A stretch of DNA of 64,000 bases from Salisediminibacterium beveridgei (lineage in GTDB: Bacteria > Bacillota > Bacilli > Bacillales > Salisediminibacteriaceae), in NCBI RefSeq assembly GCF_001721685.1, contig NZ_CP012502.1:1178001-1242000 (forward strand). Direction: 5' to 3'. The translations under genes were made by a program, and so were the position numbers. Below the pieces are notes generated by a model. It saw only the letters and a program-made list of their open reading frames with translations. It was not told where the DNA came from and did no database searches. Positions within the stretch are counted from its first letter, which is position 1; the number at the start of each line of letters is the position of its first letter. Positions 35,307-46,599 of the stretch are shown here, one piece after another.

Positions 35307-36587
35307 ATGTTTGTAGATCACGTGCAAGTGCATGTTAAAGCAGGCGATGGCGGGAACGGCATCGTCGCTTTCAGAAGAGAAAAGTTTGTTCCAAACGGCG
35401 GCCCGGCCGGTGGCGACGGGGGCCGTGGTGCGGATATCGTTTTTGAAGTGGATGAAGGTCTGAGAACGTTGATGGACTTTCGCTATCAGCGCCACTTCAA
35501 AGGGCAGCGCGGGGAAAATGGCCGGACGGCCAAACAGCATGGGAAAAGCCGCGATGCGAACGTGGTCAGAGTGCCACCTGGAACAACGGTAATGGATGCT
35601 GAAACCGGAGATTTGATTGCTGATTTGACCTTGCATGGTCAAACCGCGATCATCGCCCGTGCCGGTCGCGGCGGTCGTGGGAATGCCCGTTTTGCAACAG
35701 CAACCAACCCGGCACCTGAAATTGCAGAGAATGGTGAACCGGGGCAGGAAAAGACGATTGATCTCGAATTGAAACTACTCGCGGATGCCGGTCTTGTCGG
35801 TTTTCCGAGTGTCGGGAAATCCACATTCCTTTCCATTGTATCAAGCGCAAAGCCGAAAGTTGCCGATTATCATTTCACCACCATCGTCCCGAATCTGGGA
35901 GTAGTGGAAACGGATGATCAGCGCAGTTTCGTGTTAGCGGATCTTCCCGGTTTAATCGAAGGCGCCCACGCAGGTGTTGGGCTTGGCCATCAGTTTCTGC
36001 GTCATATCGAACGAACCCGTGTCATCATCCATGTCGTGGATATGGGTGGACTTGAAGGGCGCGATCCGTATGAAGATTACGTGACGATCAATGAGGAATT
36101 GAAGGCATATAATCTGCGTTTGACAGAGAGACCGCAGATTGTTGTAGCAAATAAGATGGATCTGCCTAACGCAGAAGCCCACTTGGAACTCTTCCGTGAA
36201 CAGGTGGGGGAAGAGGTGGACATTTATCCTCTTTCCGCGGTGACAAAAGAAGGGATAACAGCAGTACTTCGTGCCGCGGCTGATAAAATTGAGGAAACAC
36301 CTGAATTTCCATTGGCAGAAGAAGATCTTGATGAACGTGTACTTTACACGTATACAAAACAGGATGCACCGTTTGAGATTGAAAAAGATGACGACGGCGT
36401 CTTCAGTATCAGTGGTAATGAGATCGAAAGGATCTTCCATATGACAGATTTCAACCGGCATGATTCCATTCAGCGTTTCGCAAAACGTATGCGTCAATTG
36501 GGTATAGACGAAGCGCTTCGTGAGCGCGGAGCGGAAGACGGGGACACGGTAAGGATCTTCAGTTACGAATTTGAATTTGTGGAATAA
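35307..36587 (+). CDS. obg: GTPase Obg
   Basis: A 426-residue ribosome-associated GTPase involved in 50S assembly, stress and sporulation. The Gly-rich N-terminal Obg fold ([33 protein letters not shown]) is followed by the G domain: G1 GFPSVGKST near 165, G3 [10 protein letters not shown]4 NKMD. A C-terminal OCT domain follows. The ATG at 35307 with AGAGGA upstream gives the family N-terminus [10 protein letters not shown]. The spo0B-obg pairing is typical of Bacillus. Confidence 0.95.
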   Translation: MFVDHVQVHVKAGDGGNGIVAFRREKFVPNGGPAGGDGGRGADIVFEVDEGLRTLMDFRYQRHFKGQRGENGRTAKQHGKSRDANVVRVPPGTTVMDAETGDLIADLTLHGQTAIIARAGRGGRGNARFATATNPAPEIAENGEPGQEKTIDLELKLLADAGLVGFPSVGKSTFLSIVSSAKPKVADYHFTTIVPNLGVVETDDQRSFVLADLPGLIEGAHAGVGLGHQFLRHIERTRVIIHVVDMGGLEGRDPYEDYVTINEELKAYNLRLTERPQIVVANKMDLPNAEAHLELFREQVGEEVDIYPLSAVTKEGITAVLRAAADKIEETPEFPLAEEDLDERVLYTYTKQDAPFEIEKDDDGVFSISGNEIERIFHMTDFNRHDSIQRFAKRMRQLGIDEALRERGAEDGDTVRIFSYEFEFVE

Positions 36588-36592
36588 GGTCC

Positions 36593-36620
36593 AAGGAGAT
36601 GCATCGGCATCTCCTTTTGT
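36593..36620 (+). terminator. Terminator of spo0B-obg
   Basis: AAGGAGATGC (36593-36602) pairs with GCATCTCCTT (36607-36616), followed by TTTTG. Confidence 0.85.
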
Positions 36621-36718
36621 CTTCCGAATAATCAGAATATATCCAGCAAGCGGTTGTCAAGGAGCACAGGTTCTTCTATAATGATGAGATAAGTTAACAG
36701 AGGGTCAGGTGAAGATGC

Positions 36719-37168
36719 GTGAGAAAACGATCGGACCAGTTTTATCTGGTCAGAGAAGATATGCTCCCTGAAGCAATGCTTCGAACAGTAGAAGCGAAGA
36801 GGATGCTTGAAAATGATCCGCGACTTCGAATCAATGAAGTGGTTCGGGATGCGGGATTAAGCCGGAGTGCGTTTTACAAATATAAAGACGGCGTCTTCCC
36901 TTTTTCAACGATGATGAAGGAGAAGATCATCACCCTGACGGTTCACCTTGAAGATCAGTCAGGAGCGTTATCAAAGCTGTTATCTTTGGTTGCGGAAACT
37001 GGTGCGAACGTATTGACCATTAATCAGACGATCCCGTTGCAGGGCAGGGCCACGATTACGCTGACGATCGAAACAGCAGCAATGACAGGCGACGTGACGG
37101 TGCTATTGAGAAAATTACAACGGCTTGAACCGGTATTTAAAGTCGAACTGATTGGTTCAGGCGCATAA
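36719..37168 (+). CDS. pheB: ACT domain protein PheB
   Basis: A 149-residue protein with an N-terminal HTH-like segment (INEVVRDAGLSRSAFYKYKD, residues 39-58) and a C-terminal ACT domain (ITLTVHLEDQSGALSKLLSL). It corresponds to B. subtilis PheB, a gene that sits between obg and pheA and was once called a chorismate mutase; the activity is not supported by its domains. It is more likely an amino-acid-responsive regulator. The start is GTG 36719 with AGGTGAAG before it. Confidence 0.88.
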   Translation: MRKRSDQFYLVREDMLPEAMLRTVEAKRMLENDPRLRINEVVRDAGLSRSAFYKYKDGVFPFSTMMKEKIITLTVHLEDQSGALSKLLSLVAETGANVLTINQTIPLQGRATITLTIETAAMTGDVTVLLRKLQRLEPVFKVELIGSGA

Positions 37169-37209
37169 AAATAACGTGAATCATGACGATGAATAAAGGA
37201 GTGTTTGCA

Positions 37210-38109
37210 GTGGTAAAAACAGCATTTTTAGGACCTTGGGGGTCATTTACGGAAGCAGCTGCAAGGACTCTTGTACCGAACGATGAACTCATTCCGTATA
37301 AAACGATCCCGGATTCAATGGATGCGGTGAAAGAAGGGGAAGTTACTCGGGCCGTCGTTCCAATGGAAAATGCCATTGAAGGATCAGTGAATATCACCCT
37401 TGATTATTTCATTCATCACCAGCGGTTGAATATGGGCGGCGAGGTGTCGGCCCCGATTGAACAGCATCTCTTGATCCATGCCGATCACTTGGACAATTGG
37501 AAAGATGTCAAGACAGTGTATTCCCATCCGCAAGCGATTGCCCAGTGTCATCAGTTTCTCCGTAAGAACTTGCCTGACACGGATATTCATTATACGAATT
37601 CCACTGCGGAAGCGGCCAAATATATTGCGGAGCATCCGGAAGAATCGGCAGCAGCCATCGCCAATGAAGTCGCCGCAGAAGCATACAGCCTGACACTTGC
37701 TGAGACATCGATCAATGATTATCCCAATAATCAGACCCGGTTTATGCTATTAACAAATGGGGATGAAGTATTCACAAAAGAGGAACTGGGTGATACGCCA
37801 TATAAAACGACACTCATGATCGGATTGTCATCAGACTTTTCCGGTGCACTGCATCAAGTCCTGGCCGCCTTTGCCTGGCGAAAAATCAACTTGACGAAAA
37901 TTGAATCCCGACCGACAAAAACCGGATTGGGGAATTATTTTTTTATCGTGGATGTGGATAAAAAATACGATGATGTACTCTTGCCTGCGGCCTGTGAAGA
38001 ACTGAAAGCTCTCGGGTGTGAGGTGCAGGTGCTTGGAAGCTATCCTGTTTTTTCCTGGGATCACCTCAAGAAAAATGGGAAAGGAAAAACGGTTAAAGAA
38101 GTGATATAA
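37210..38109 (+). CDS. pheA: Prephenate dehydratase
   Basis: A 299-residue enzyme converting prephenate to phenylpyruvate in phenylalanine synthesis. The catalytic domain includes FLGPWGSFTEAAART, VVPMENAIEGSVNITLDYF and NSTAEAAKYI. NQTRFMLL precedes the ACT feedback domain with the Phe-binding motif IESRPTKTGLGNYFFIVDV. GTG 37210 is chosen because AAAGGAG lies 7 nt upstream and it gives the family N-terminus. It follows pheB after 41 bp and has a terminator. Confidence 0.94.
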   Translation: MVKTAFLGPWGSFTEAAARTLVPNDELIPYKTIPDSMDAVKEGEVTRAVVPMENAIEGSVNITLDYFIHHQRLNMGGEVSAPIEQHLLIHADHLDNWKDVKTVYSHPQAIAQCHQFLRKNLPDTDIHYTNSTAEAAKYIAEHPEESAAAIANEVAAEAYSLTLAETSINDYPNNQTRFMLLTNGDEVFTKEELGDTPYKTTLMIGLSSDFSGALHQVLAAFAWRKINLTKIESRPTKTGLGNYFFIVDVDKKYDDVLLPAACEELKALGCEVQVLGSYPVFSWDHLKKNGKGKTVKEVI

Positions 38110-38113
38110 TACG

Positions 38114-38150
38114 AAACGATGGGGAAGATCACCTTTCTCATCGTTTTTGT
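38114..38150 (+). terminator. Terminator of pheBA
   Basis: AAACGATGGGGAA (38114-38126) pairs, with G-U pairs, with TTTCTCATCGTTT (38134-38146), and a T run follows. Confidence 0.75.
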
Positions 38151-38192
38151 TTGAAAGATAAACCCAATCGAAATGAAAGAAGTGACTCATAG

Positions 38193-38819
38193 ATGATTGA
38201 ACAGCTAAGAGGCAGATTGATTCTCATTGAAACGGAAACCATTACTGTGGATGTCCAGGGTGTCGGGTATTTGATCTATTGCGGCAACCCGTACCGTTTT
38301 CAAGAGTGGATGGATGAAGAAATAACGGTATATACCTGTCAGCATGTCAGAGAAGATGCCATTCGCCTGTACGGTTTTCGCTACCGGGAGGAAAGGCGGT
38401 TGTTCGAAAAAATGCTTCAAGTCTCTGGGATCGGTCCCAAAGGGGCTCTTGCGATCGCGACTTCAGAACAGCCTGGTAATATCGTCGAAGCGATCGAATC
38501 GGAAAACGAAAAGTTCCTCGTGAAATTCCCGGGCGTCGGAAAGAAGACCGCAAGACAGATGATTCTGGATCTGCAGGGGAAGCTGGGTGACTTGCTTCCG
38601 GGGCTTCAGGATCATCCGAAAACCAGAAGTGACGCTGAGCCGATGCCGGTCGATCGTTCGACGTCTGCACATCCTGAACTCGATGAGGCGATGGAGGCAC
38701 TGAAGGCACTCGGTTATGTGGAGCGTGAGTTAAATCGGGTGAAACCGATTCTGAAACAGGAGGACCTGTCAACGGATGCTTATATTCGCAGGGCCTTGCA
38801 GGAATTGTTGAAATTGTAA
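38193..38819 (+). CDS. ruvA: Holliday junction helicase subunit RuvA
   Basis: A 208-residue DNA-binding subunit that holds four-way junctions for RuvB. The N-terminal OB fold (MIEQLRGRLILIE) is followed by tandem helix-hairpin-helix motifs (LQVSGIGPKGALAI near 75; LVKFPGVGKKTARQMILDL near 110) and a C-terminal RuvB-binding three-helix domain (DEAMEALKALGYVERE). ruvB follows after a 39-bp gap. Confidence 0.95.
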   Translation: MIEQLRGRLILIETETITVDVQGVGYLIYCGNPYRFQEWMDEEITVYTCQHVREDAIRLYGFRYREERRLFEKMLQVSGIGPKGALAIATSEQPGNIVEAIESENEKFLVKFPGVGKKTARQMILDLQGKLGDLLPGLQDHPKTRSDAEPMPVDRSTSAHPELDEAMEALKALGYVERELNRVKPILKQEDLSTDAYIRRALQELLKL

Positions 38820-38858
38820 TCGGTATTTGTATGGGATGGAAGAGAGGAGTGAGCTGGA

Positions 38859-39860
38859 ATGGATGAGCGAATTGTCAGTGGTGAGCCTTTGGAAGAAGAG
38901 GAAATGCAGGAACTTTCTCTTCGTCCGCAACGGTTACATCAATACATTGGCCAAAATCAGGTCAAAGATAATCTGACAGTCTTTATCGAAGCGGCCAGGA
39001 TGAGGGAAGAAGCGCTGGATCACGTGCTTCTTTATGGACCACCTGGCCTTGGGAAAACGACGCTTGCGACAATCATCTCCAATGAACTGGATGTGCAAAT
39101 CCGTACGACTTCCGGTCCGGCGATCGAACGTCCTGGCGATCTGGCTGCCGTACTCACTGCCCTGGAACCAGGGGATGTGCTCTTTATCGATGAAATTCAC
39201 CGGCTCAACCGGGCTGTGGAGGAAGTGCTCTACCCGGCGATGGAGGATTTCTTTTTGGACATCGTGATTGGCAAAGGCCCTACGGCAAGATCTGTCAAAC
39301 TTGACTTGCCGCCGTTTACGCTGGTGGGAGCGACGACCCGTGCGGGACTTCTCTCTGCACCGCTTCGGGACCGTTTTGGTGTCATGAGCAGGCTGGAGTA
39401 TTATACAGAAGACGATCTGGAAGTGATCGTAAAACGAACTGCACAGGTTTTGGATGTGGTCATTGAAGGAGATGCAGCTCAGGAGATCGCGCGGCGTTCG
39501 AGAGGGACCCCACGGGTAGCGAACCGGATCCTCCGTCGTGTACGTGATTTTGCACAGGTCAGAGGAAATGGCAAGATCACGGAATCCCTGGCGAAAGAGG
39601 CCCTGGATTTGCTTCAAGTCGATCCGTTGGGCCTTGACCATATTGATCATAAACTCTTGAAGAATATGATCCACAGCTTTAAAGGAGGGCCGGTCGGTCT
39701 GGATACCATTGCAGCGACAGTAGGGGAAGAATCAGATACGATTGAAGATGTGTATGAGCCGTATTTAATGCAGATTGGCTTTTTGCAACGGACCCCCCGG
39801 GGCCGGATGGTCACGGGGCTTGCTTATGAACATTTTCAATTGGAGGTGCCTAAGCCATGA
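38859..39860 (+). CDS. ruvB: Holliday junction helicase motor RuvB
   Basis: A 333-residue AAA+ motor for branch migration. Walker A is [12 protein letters not shown] near 58, Walker [11 protein letters not shown] near 108, sensor 1 [11 protein letters not shown] near 155, arginine finger region PLRDRFG near 170. A C-terminal winged helix ([22 protein letters not shown]) binds DNA. The next gene starts within its last four bases. Confidence 0.96.
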   Translation: MDERIVSGEPLEEEEMQELSLRPQRLHQYIGQNQVKDNLTVFIEAARMREEALDHVLLYGPPGLGKTTLATIISNELDVQIRTTSGPAIERPGDLAAVLTALEPGDVLFIDEIHRLNRAVEEVLYPAMEDFFLDIVIGKGPTARSVKLDLPPFTLVGATTRAGLLSAPLRDRFGVMSRLEYYTEDDLEVIVKRTAQVLDVVIEGDAAQEIARRSRGTPRVANRILRRVRDFAQVRGNGKITESLAKEALDLLQVDPLGLDHIDHKLLKNMIHSFKGGPVGLDTIAATVGEESDTIEDVYEPYLMQIGFLQRTPRGRMVTGLAYEHFQLEVPKP

Positions 39861-40072
39861 TGGATGTGCCTCGTTTACTGATCACGGGAGGGATTATTCT
39901 CATAGTGATCGGTGTGATCTGGCATTTTGGCGGCAGATTTCTGCCACTCGGCAAATTGCCCGGAGATTTTCTGTTTTCCCGTGGAAATACGACGATTTAT
40001 TTTCCGCTGATGACATCGATCATCATCAGCATAATCCTGTCTCTGGCATTATATCTATACAGCCAGCGATAA
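39857..40072 (+). CDS. DUF2905 small membrane protein
   Basis: A 71-residue protein with two hydrophobic helices, [20 protein letters not shown] and [17 protein letters not shown]. They flank the loop [20 protein letters not shown], which is the conserved core of family DUF2905. Function unknown. It overlaps ruvB by 4 bp and precedes queA, a frequent location of this family. Confidence 0.88.
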   Translation: MMDVPRLLITGGIILIVIGVIWHFGGRFLPLGKLPGDFLFSRGNTTIYFPLMTSIIISIILSLALYLYSQR

Positions 40073-40106
40073 ACGCACGTGTTATTGAAAAAAGGAGAAT
40101 GAAAGA

Positions 40107-42310
<2,204 letters not shown>

Positions 42311-42431
42311 ATTCATCGATGATTTTCGTTGATTTACACATGATTTTTTGTCTACAATGGTACGGGAGAAGAAAATCCTGTATGGGACAGGTTCCACCTG
42401 GGAACACACGCAGGTGAAAGGGGTGAAATGA

Positions 42432-42695
42432 ATGGAATTATTCGGCGCGTTACTTCCGCTGTTGCTGATGTTTGCGATCTTCTATTTCCTGTTGATCCGT
42501 CCACAGCAAAAGCGTCAGAAGAAGATTCAGGAAATGCATCAATCTCTTCAAAAGGGAGATAGAGTGATTACGATCGGTGGCATGCACGGAACCATCGATG
42601 CAATTGATGAGGATAAAATCGTTATGAATGTGAATGGGTCAGACAAGTTGACCTTTGATCGTCAGGCTGTACGTGAAGTGATCAATCCGGACTGA
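42432..42695 (+). CDS. yajC: Preprotein translocase subunit YajC
   Basis: An 87-residue protein with one N-terminal helix (LFGALLPLLLMFAIFYFLLI) followed by RPQQKRQKK and a small soluble domain (GDRVITIGGMHGTIDAI). It is an accessory of the SecDF translocase. Start at 42432 with AAAGGGG upstream. The order tgt-yajC-...-secD is shared with many bacteria. CACCTG/CAGGTG in the leader (about 42398-42415) may form a small hairpin next to the ribosome-binding site. Confidence 0.93.
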   Translation: MELFGALLPLLLMFAIFYFLLIRPQQKRQKKIQEMHQSLQKGDRVITIGGMHGTIDAIDEDKIVMNVNGSDKLTFDRQAVREVINPD

Positions 42696-42703
42696 TGAAG
42701 GCG

Positions 42704-42735
42704 GCCTCCTGTATGAAATGCGGGAGGCTGTTTTA
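42704..42735 (+). terminator. Terminator of queA-tgt-yajC
   Basis: GCCTCCTG (42704-42711) pairs with CGGGAGGC (42721-42728) and is followed by TGTTTTACTTTTTT. Confidence 0.8.
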
Positions 42736-42814
42736 CTTTTTTACATAATCGTGAATTGGAATCTATGCTAAAGTATGAAATAGAATGTCAGCTGCTACAG
42801 TAGAAGGACGTGAC

Positions 42815-43669
42815 GTGACAGTGAATCTGAAATTGATCTATTACGGTGCGCTGATGGGGATCAGCAATATCATTCCTGGTGTCAGTGCGGGCACGATCGC
42901 TTTAATTGTCGGCATTTATGACGAGCTCCTGGTATCCGTCCGGGATTTCTTCAGTCCGAAAATCAAGCGAACCTTACCGTTTATCGTTCCGCTTGCTGTC
43001 GGCGTTATCGGTGGGATTTTGGCGTTCAGCTGGCTGATCGGCTGGCTGTTGACACATGCTTTTGAACCGGTGCAGTTCTTTTTTCTTGGACTGATACTCG
43101 GTGTATTGCCGTTCTTATTCAGAGAAGCAGATGCCAAAGAGACATTCCGGATTATACATATTACACTGCTGCTCGCCGTTGTGGCTCTCGTGATGCTGAT
43201 GAATGTCTTTGCACCGGAAGAAGGGGCGCGTACAGCATATGAGCTGACGATTCAAAGTGGCCTCTGGTTATTCTCAGCAGGAATTTTTGCCAGCATGTCC
43301 TTGCTCCTGCCAGGGTTGAGCGGTGCGACGGTTTTGTTAATGTTCGGTGTATACGGGTCTGCCATCAACGCGTTATTAACTGTTGATCTGGCTGTGATTC
43401 TCGTTTTAGTTGCCGGAATCGGCATTGGTTTTATTGTCAGCAGCAGAGTGATTGCCTATGTGCTGCTGACCCACAGAACCTTGACCTACGCAGTGATCAT
43501 CGGGTTACTGATCGGATCGTTGACGATCGTATTTCCTGGTATCAGTGGCCAGATTGGAATGATGCTTTTGAGTCTGTTGACGTTTGCCGGAGGGTTTGCC
43601 ATTGCTTTCCGGCTGGGGAAGGCAAATGATACCAAGAACAGGGAAGGTGTGAATCCGCATGACGAATGA
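42815..43669 (+). CDS. DUF368 polyprenyl-phosphate transporter (PopT-like)
   Basis: A polytopic protein of about 284 residues with eight or more helices. The two pseudo-repeat motifs NIIPGVSAGTIALIVGIYDE and LLPGLSGATVLLMFGVYG are the DUF368 signature, and a third PG segment (IVFPGISGQIG) lies near the end. Members of this family have been shown to recycle undecaprenyl phosphate across the membrane, notably in alkaline conditions. GTG 42815 is preferred because AGAAGGA is 6 nt upstream; ATG 42785 lacks a site. It overlaps comN by 11 bp. In B. subtilis, spoVB lies in this area instead. Confidence 0.88.
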   Translation: MTVNLKLIYYGALMGISNIIPGVSAGTIALIVGIYDELLVSVRDFFSPKIKRTLPFIVPLAVGVIGGILAFSWLIGWLLTHAFEPVQFFFLGLILGVLPFLFREADAKETFRIIHITLLLAVVALVMLMNVFAPEEGARTAYELTIQSGLWLFSAGIFASMSLLLPGLSGATVLLMFGVYGSAINALLTVDLAVILVLVAGIGIGFIVSSRVIAYVLLTHRTLTYAVIIGLLIGSLTIVFPGISGQIGMMLLSLLTFAGGFAIAFRLGKANDTKNREGVNPHDE

Positions 43670-43997
43670 ACAGTGGGGTTACTGGAGATTGAAGCTTGAG
43701 CCGGTATTGAAAAGTAAACAGGAAGAATGGATCCACTTCGGTCATTCCGAGGTAACCGAGCAAGTCGTTTGGGATTTATTTATCACACGTCTTGAGAAAA
43801 AGAAAGAGAAGCCGGAAACCATTCACGTGCACTGGCTGGTTCAGGAACTGATGCATTTGTCTGTCAATGATTATATGACGACACTGACAGTCGATGCTTT
43901 GAAAGGACCTGATTTGTTTGCGGATGGCAAAGCACTGGATCTTCGTTCAGATCGCGAACGTGCGTTGACAGAAGAACAGGATCATGCTGGTCATTGA
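43659..43997 (+). CDS. comN: Post-transcriptional regulator ComN
   Basis: A 112-residue soluble protein (WRLKLEPVLKSKQEEWIHFG near the start, WDLFITRLEKKKEKP, VNDYMTTLTVDALKG) that fits the ComN family. In B. subtilis ComN supports comE mRNA and competence and lies close to secDF, as here. It is translationally coupled to the DUF368 gene. Its stop codon falls inside the -35 box of the secD promoter. Confidence 0.75.
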   Translation: MTNEQWGYWRLKLEPVLKSKQEEWIHFGHSEVTEQVVWDLFITRLEKKKEKPETIHVHWLVQELMHLSVNDYMTTLTVDALKGPDLFADGKALDLRSDRERALTEEQDHAGH

Positions 43998-44016
43998 CAC
44001 TCTGAATTGTCAATGA
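43991..44016. promoter_or_regulatory. Perfect palindrome over the secD promoter
   Basis: TCATTGACA (43991-43999) and TGTCAATGA (44008-44016) form a perfect 9-8-9 inverted repeat covering the -35 box and much of the spacer of the secD promoter. It has the layout of a repressor operator; no T run follows, so it is not a terminator. Confidence 0.5.
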
Positions 44017-44023
44017 CTATAAT
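43994..44023 (+). promoter_or_regulatory. Consensus sigma-A promoter of secDF
   Basis: Perfect TTGACA (43994-43999) and perfect TATAAT (44018-44023) with an 18-bp spacer, about 100 bp before secD. Confidence 0.75.
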
Positions 44024-44053
44024 TAGACGATTGTAATTTGAAGTAGAACAGCA

Positions 44054-44089
44054 AAGACGTCAGCCTGGTGGTTCACCAAGCTGCGTCTT
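44054..44089 (+). promoter_or_regulatory. Structured leader hairpin upstream of secD
   Basis: AAGACG/CGTCTT, CAGC/GCTG and TGGTG/CACCA stack into a long hairpin with one bulge and one mismatch, loop GTT. It ends about 13 nt before the AAGGAGG site of secD. There is no following T run, which argues for an RNA stability or translation element. Confidence 0.5.
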
Positions 44090-44119
44090 GACGTGTGATA
44101 AAAGGAGGAGTCAGGTTTC

Positions 44120-45439
44120 ATGAAGAAACGACGGGGAGTGAAAAAAGGTCATATAGCTGCTTTCTTTGCCATGATTATTGCACTCAGCATATTGATTGCT
44201 GCGACGGTCATGGATCATGTGGACGACATTCGTCTCGGTCTTGATCTGCAAGGTGGTTTTGAAGTGCTCTATGAGGTGGAACCCTACGATGAAGGTACAG
44301 AGATTACCCGTGATCTATTAACAGATACCGTGTCAGCTTTGAATGCCCGAGTGGACGTGTTGGGTGTATCCGAACCGAGTATCACAATTGAAGGGGATAA
44401 CCGGATCCGGGTTCAGCTGGCTGGGATCGACGATCAGGCTGCTGCACGGGAACTGTTATCCACAGAGGCGCGGTTGTCTTTTCGGGACACGGAAGATGAA
44501 CTGTTAATGGATGGTTCTGACCTGGTTGAAGGCGGGGCAAGGCAGAGTTTCGAACAGGATACGAATCGGCCGATTGTGGAAGTCACCATTGATGATCCGG
44601 GTAAATTTTCAGACATCACCAGTGACATCAGTCAGCGTCAGCCGCCTGAGAACATCATGGCGATCTGGCTCGATTATGAAGAAGAAGACAATTATTACGA
44701 TGAAATCGCCAAAGAAGATTCGAAAATCGTCTCTGCTCCAAGAGTACCGCGACCCCTCAGTCAGTCGAACATTATTCAGATTACCGGAGATTTCACCGTC
44801 GATTCAGCGTCGGAACTTGCAGGGATTCTGAATGCCGGTGCTTTGCCGGTATCCTTGGATGAAGTGTATTCCAACTCCGTCGGGGCATCTCTCGGTGAAC
44901 GTGCCATGGAACTCGCGGTTTTTGCCGGGTATATCGGTGTGGCATTGATTTTTGGTTACATGTTGATGTATTACCGCTTCATGGGCCTCATTGCTGTATT
45001 GACCCTGTCACTCTATACGTACGTTGTACTGGTCGTCTTTGACTGGATGAACGCCGTCTTGACGTTGCCGGGAATTGCCGCATTGATTCTCGGGGTCGGT
45101 ATGGCAGTGGATGCCAACATCATCACCTTTGAGCGGATCAAAGATGAAATGCGCTCAGGGAAATCGGTGATGAGTGCATTCAAAGCGGGGAGCAGGCGCT
45201 CATTGTCCACGATTCTAGACGCGAATATTACGACGATTCTTGCGGCCTCAGTATTGTTCTACTTTGGAACGAGTGCTGTACAAGGTTTCGCCTTGATGCT
45301 GATCGTCAGTATCCTGACCAGTTTCCTGACGGCTGTCCTTGGAGCCAGATTGTTCCTGGGTCTTTGGGTCAACAGCCGGATACTTAACGGCAAGCAGAAA
45401 CTGTTCGGTGTAAAGGAGGGTGAAATCAGTGAACTTTAA
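44120..45439 (+). CDS. secD: Protein translocase subunit SecD
   Basis: A 439-residue protein of the SecDF complex, which uses the proton gradient to pull proteins out of the translocon. The N-terminal helix and LGLDLQGGFEVLYEVEP begin the P1 domain (LLTDTVSALNARVDVLGVSEP). Five further helices at the C-terminus include GVGMAVDANIITFERIKDEM, the conserved SecD TM4 motif. AAGGAGG precedes the ATG. SecD and SecF are separate polypeptides here, whereas B. subtilis has one fused SecDF. Confidence 0.95.
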   Translation: MKKRRGVKKGHIAAFFAMIIALSILIAATVMDHVDDIRLGLDLQGGFEVLYEVEPYDEGTEITRDLLTDTVSALNARVDVLGVSEPSITIEGDNRIRVQLAGIDDQAAARELLSTEARLSFRDTEDELLMDGSDLVEGGARQSFEQDTNRPIVEVTIDDPGKFSDITSDISQRQPPENIMAIWLDYEEEDNYYDEIAKEDSKIVSAPRVPRPLSQSNIIQITGDFTVDSASELAGILNAGALPVSLDEVYSNSVGASLGERAMELAVFAGYIGVALIFGYMLMYYRFMGLIAVLTLSLYTYVVLVVFDWMNAVLTLPGIAALILGVGMAVDANIITFERIKDEMRSGKSVMSAFKAGSRRSLSTILDANITTILAASVLFYFGTSAVQGFALMLIVSILTSFLTAVLGARLFLGLWVNSRILNGKQKLFGVKEGEISEL

Positions 45440-46394
45440 GCATTGGAATACAAAGATTGATTTTGTCAAACATCGTAAAAAGTTCTTCATTGCTTCGACC
45501 TCCTTTATTCTGGTAGGAATTATTCTTCTGATGACCGTCGGATTAAATTTAGGGATTGATTTTCGCAGCGGTACCACTATTGATATCCTCGCTGATGAAC
45601 CGGTAACGGAAGAAGAAGTCATGAGTGAATTTGAAGCCGTCGGATACATCCCGGATGATTTGACGCTGGCAGGAGATGCCAATGAAATTGGACGAGCTCA
45701 GTTCATTGGTGACTTGGATCAGGCGGAAACCCTGGAGATTCAGGACCACTTTGCTGAAGTTTATGGTAATGTACCGACGGTGAGTACCGTGACCCCGATT
45801 GTCGGTGAAGAACTTGCCCGGAATGCAGTCATTTCCGTTTTAATTGCTTCATTTGGCATCATTCTCTATGTCACGTTCCGATTTGAACTGCTTTACGGAA
45901 TCTCTGCGATCGTTGCTTTATTTCATGATGCATTGCTGATCTTAATTGTCTTCAGCATTTTGCAAATGGAGGTCAATATCCCCTTCATTGCCGCAGTGCT
46001 CACGATCGTCGGCTATTCGATCAATGATACGATTGTAACCTTCGACCGGATCAGGGAAAACATGTCCTATGAGAAGAAGATCAAAGGGTTTGAAGACGTG
46101 GCGCGTGTCGTCAACAAATCACTGATTCAAACGCTCGCCCGTTCAATCAATACCGTATTGACGGTTGTATTTGCCGCAGGTGCGTTACTCATCTTTGGTG
46201 GAGAGGGACTAAGAACTTTTTCCCTTGCACTGGTTGTCGGTCTCGTTGCAGGAACGTATTCGTCACTGTTTATCGCAGCTCAGGTTTTCCTGGAACTGAA
46301 AACACGCCAGATTAAGAAACTTGAAGAGAAGCGTATTAAAGAATTACAGGAACAAGAAGAACAAGCACAAAAAGCAGAAACCACTTCACCATAA
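45429..46394 (+). CDS. secF: Protein translocase subunit SecF
   Basis: A 321-residue partner of SecD. LNLGIDFRSGTTIDIL is the SecF N-terminal motif and TIVGYSINDTIVTFDRIREN is the TM4 motif. The C-terminal tail is Glu-, Lys- and Gln-rich. GTG 45429 is chosen because AAGGAGG lies 9 nt before it; GTG 45420 sits against that site. It overlaps secD by 11 bp. Confidence 0.95.
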   Translation: MNFKHWNTKIDFVKHRKKFFIASTSFILVGIILLMTVGLNLGIDFRSGTTIDILADEPVTEEEVMSEFEAVGYIPDDLTLAGDANEIGRAQFIGDLDQAETLEIQDHFAEVYGNVPTVSTVTPIVGEELARNAVISVLIASFGIILYVTFRFELLYGISAIVALFHDALLILIVFSILQMEVNIPFIAAVLTIVGYSINDTIVTFDRIRENMSYEKKIKGFEDVARVVNKSLIQTLARSINTVLTVVFAAGALLIFGGEGLRTFSLALVVGLVAGTYSSLFIAAQVFLELKTRQIKKLEEKRIKELQEQEEQAQKAETTSP

Positions 46395-46403
46395 CAGTTT
46401 AAT

Positions 46404-46430
46404 CCCGTCTCATCAGAGGCGGGGTTTTCT
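46404..46430 (+). terminator. Terminator of secDF
   Basis: CCCGTCTC (46404-46411) pairs with GAGGCGGG (46416-46423) and is followed by GTTTTCT. Confidence 0.8.
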
Positions 46431-46599
46431 GATGCTTTACAGGTATGTTTAAATGCACTGGAGAATGAAAGAATACGTGCAACTAAGGCCTCTGGCATTG
46501 GTTTGCGAAAAGCGAAGTTTTCTTTACGGAGAATGGACGAAGGCCGTTGCAGGAGATCTAACGCTTATGTATAATGATGTAGGTCAGGAGTGATGTTGA

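Noticed and set aside
38934..39674. Minus-strand frame of 246 codons over ruvB
   Set aside because: Long, but entirely antisense to RuvB; His-, Phe- and Arg-rich translation with no domain.
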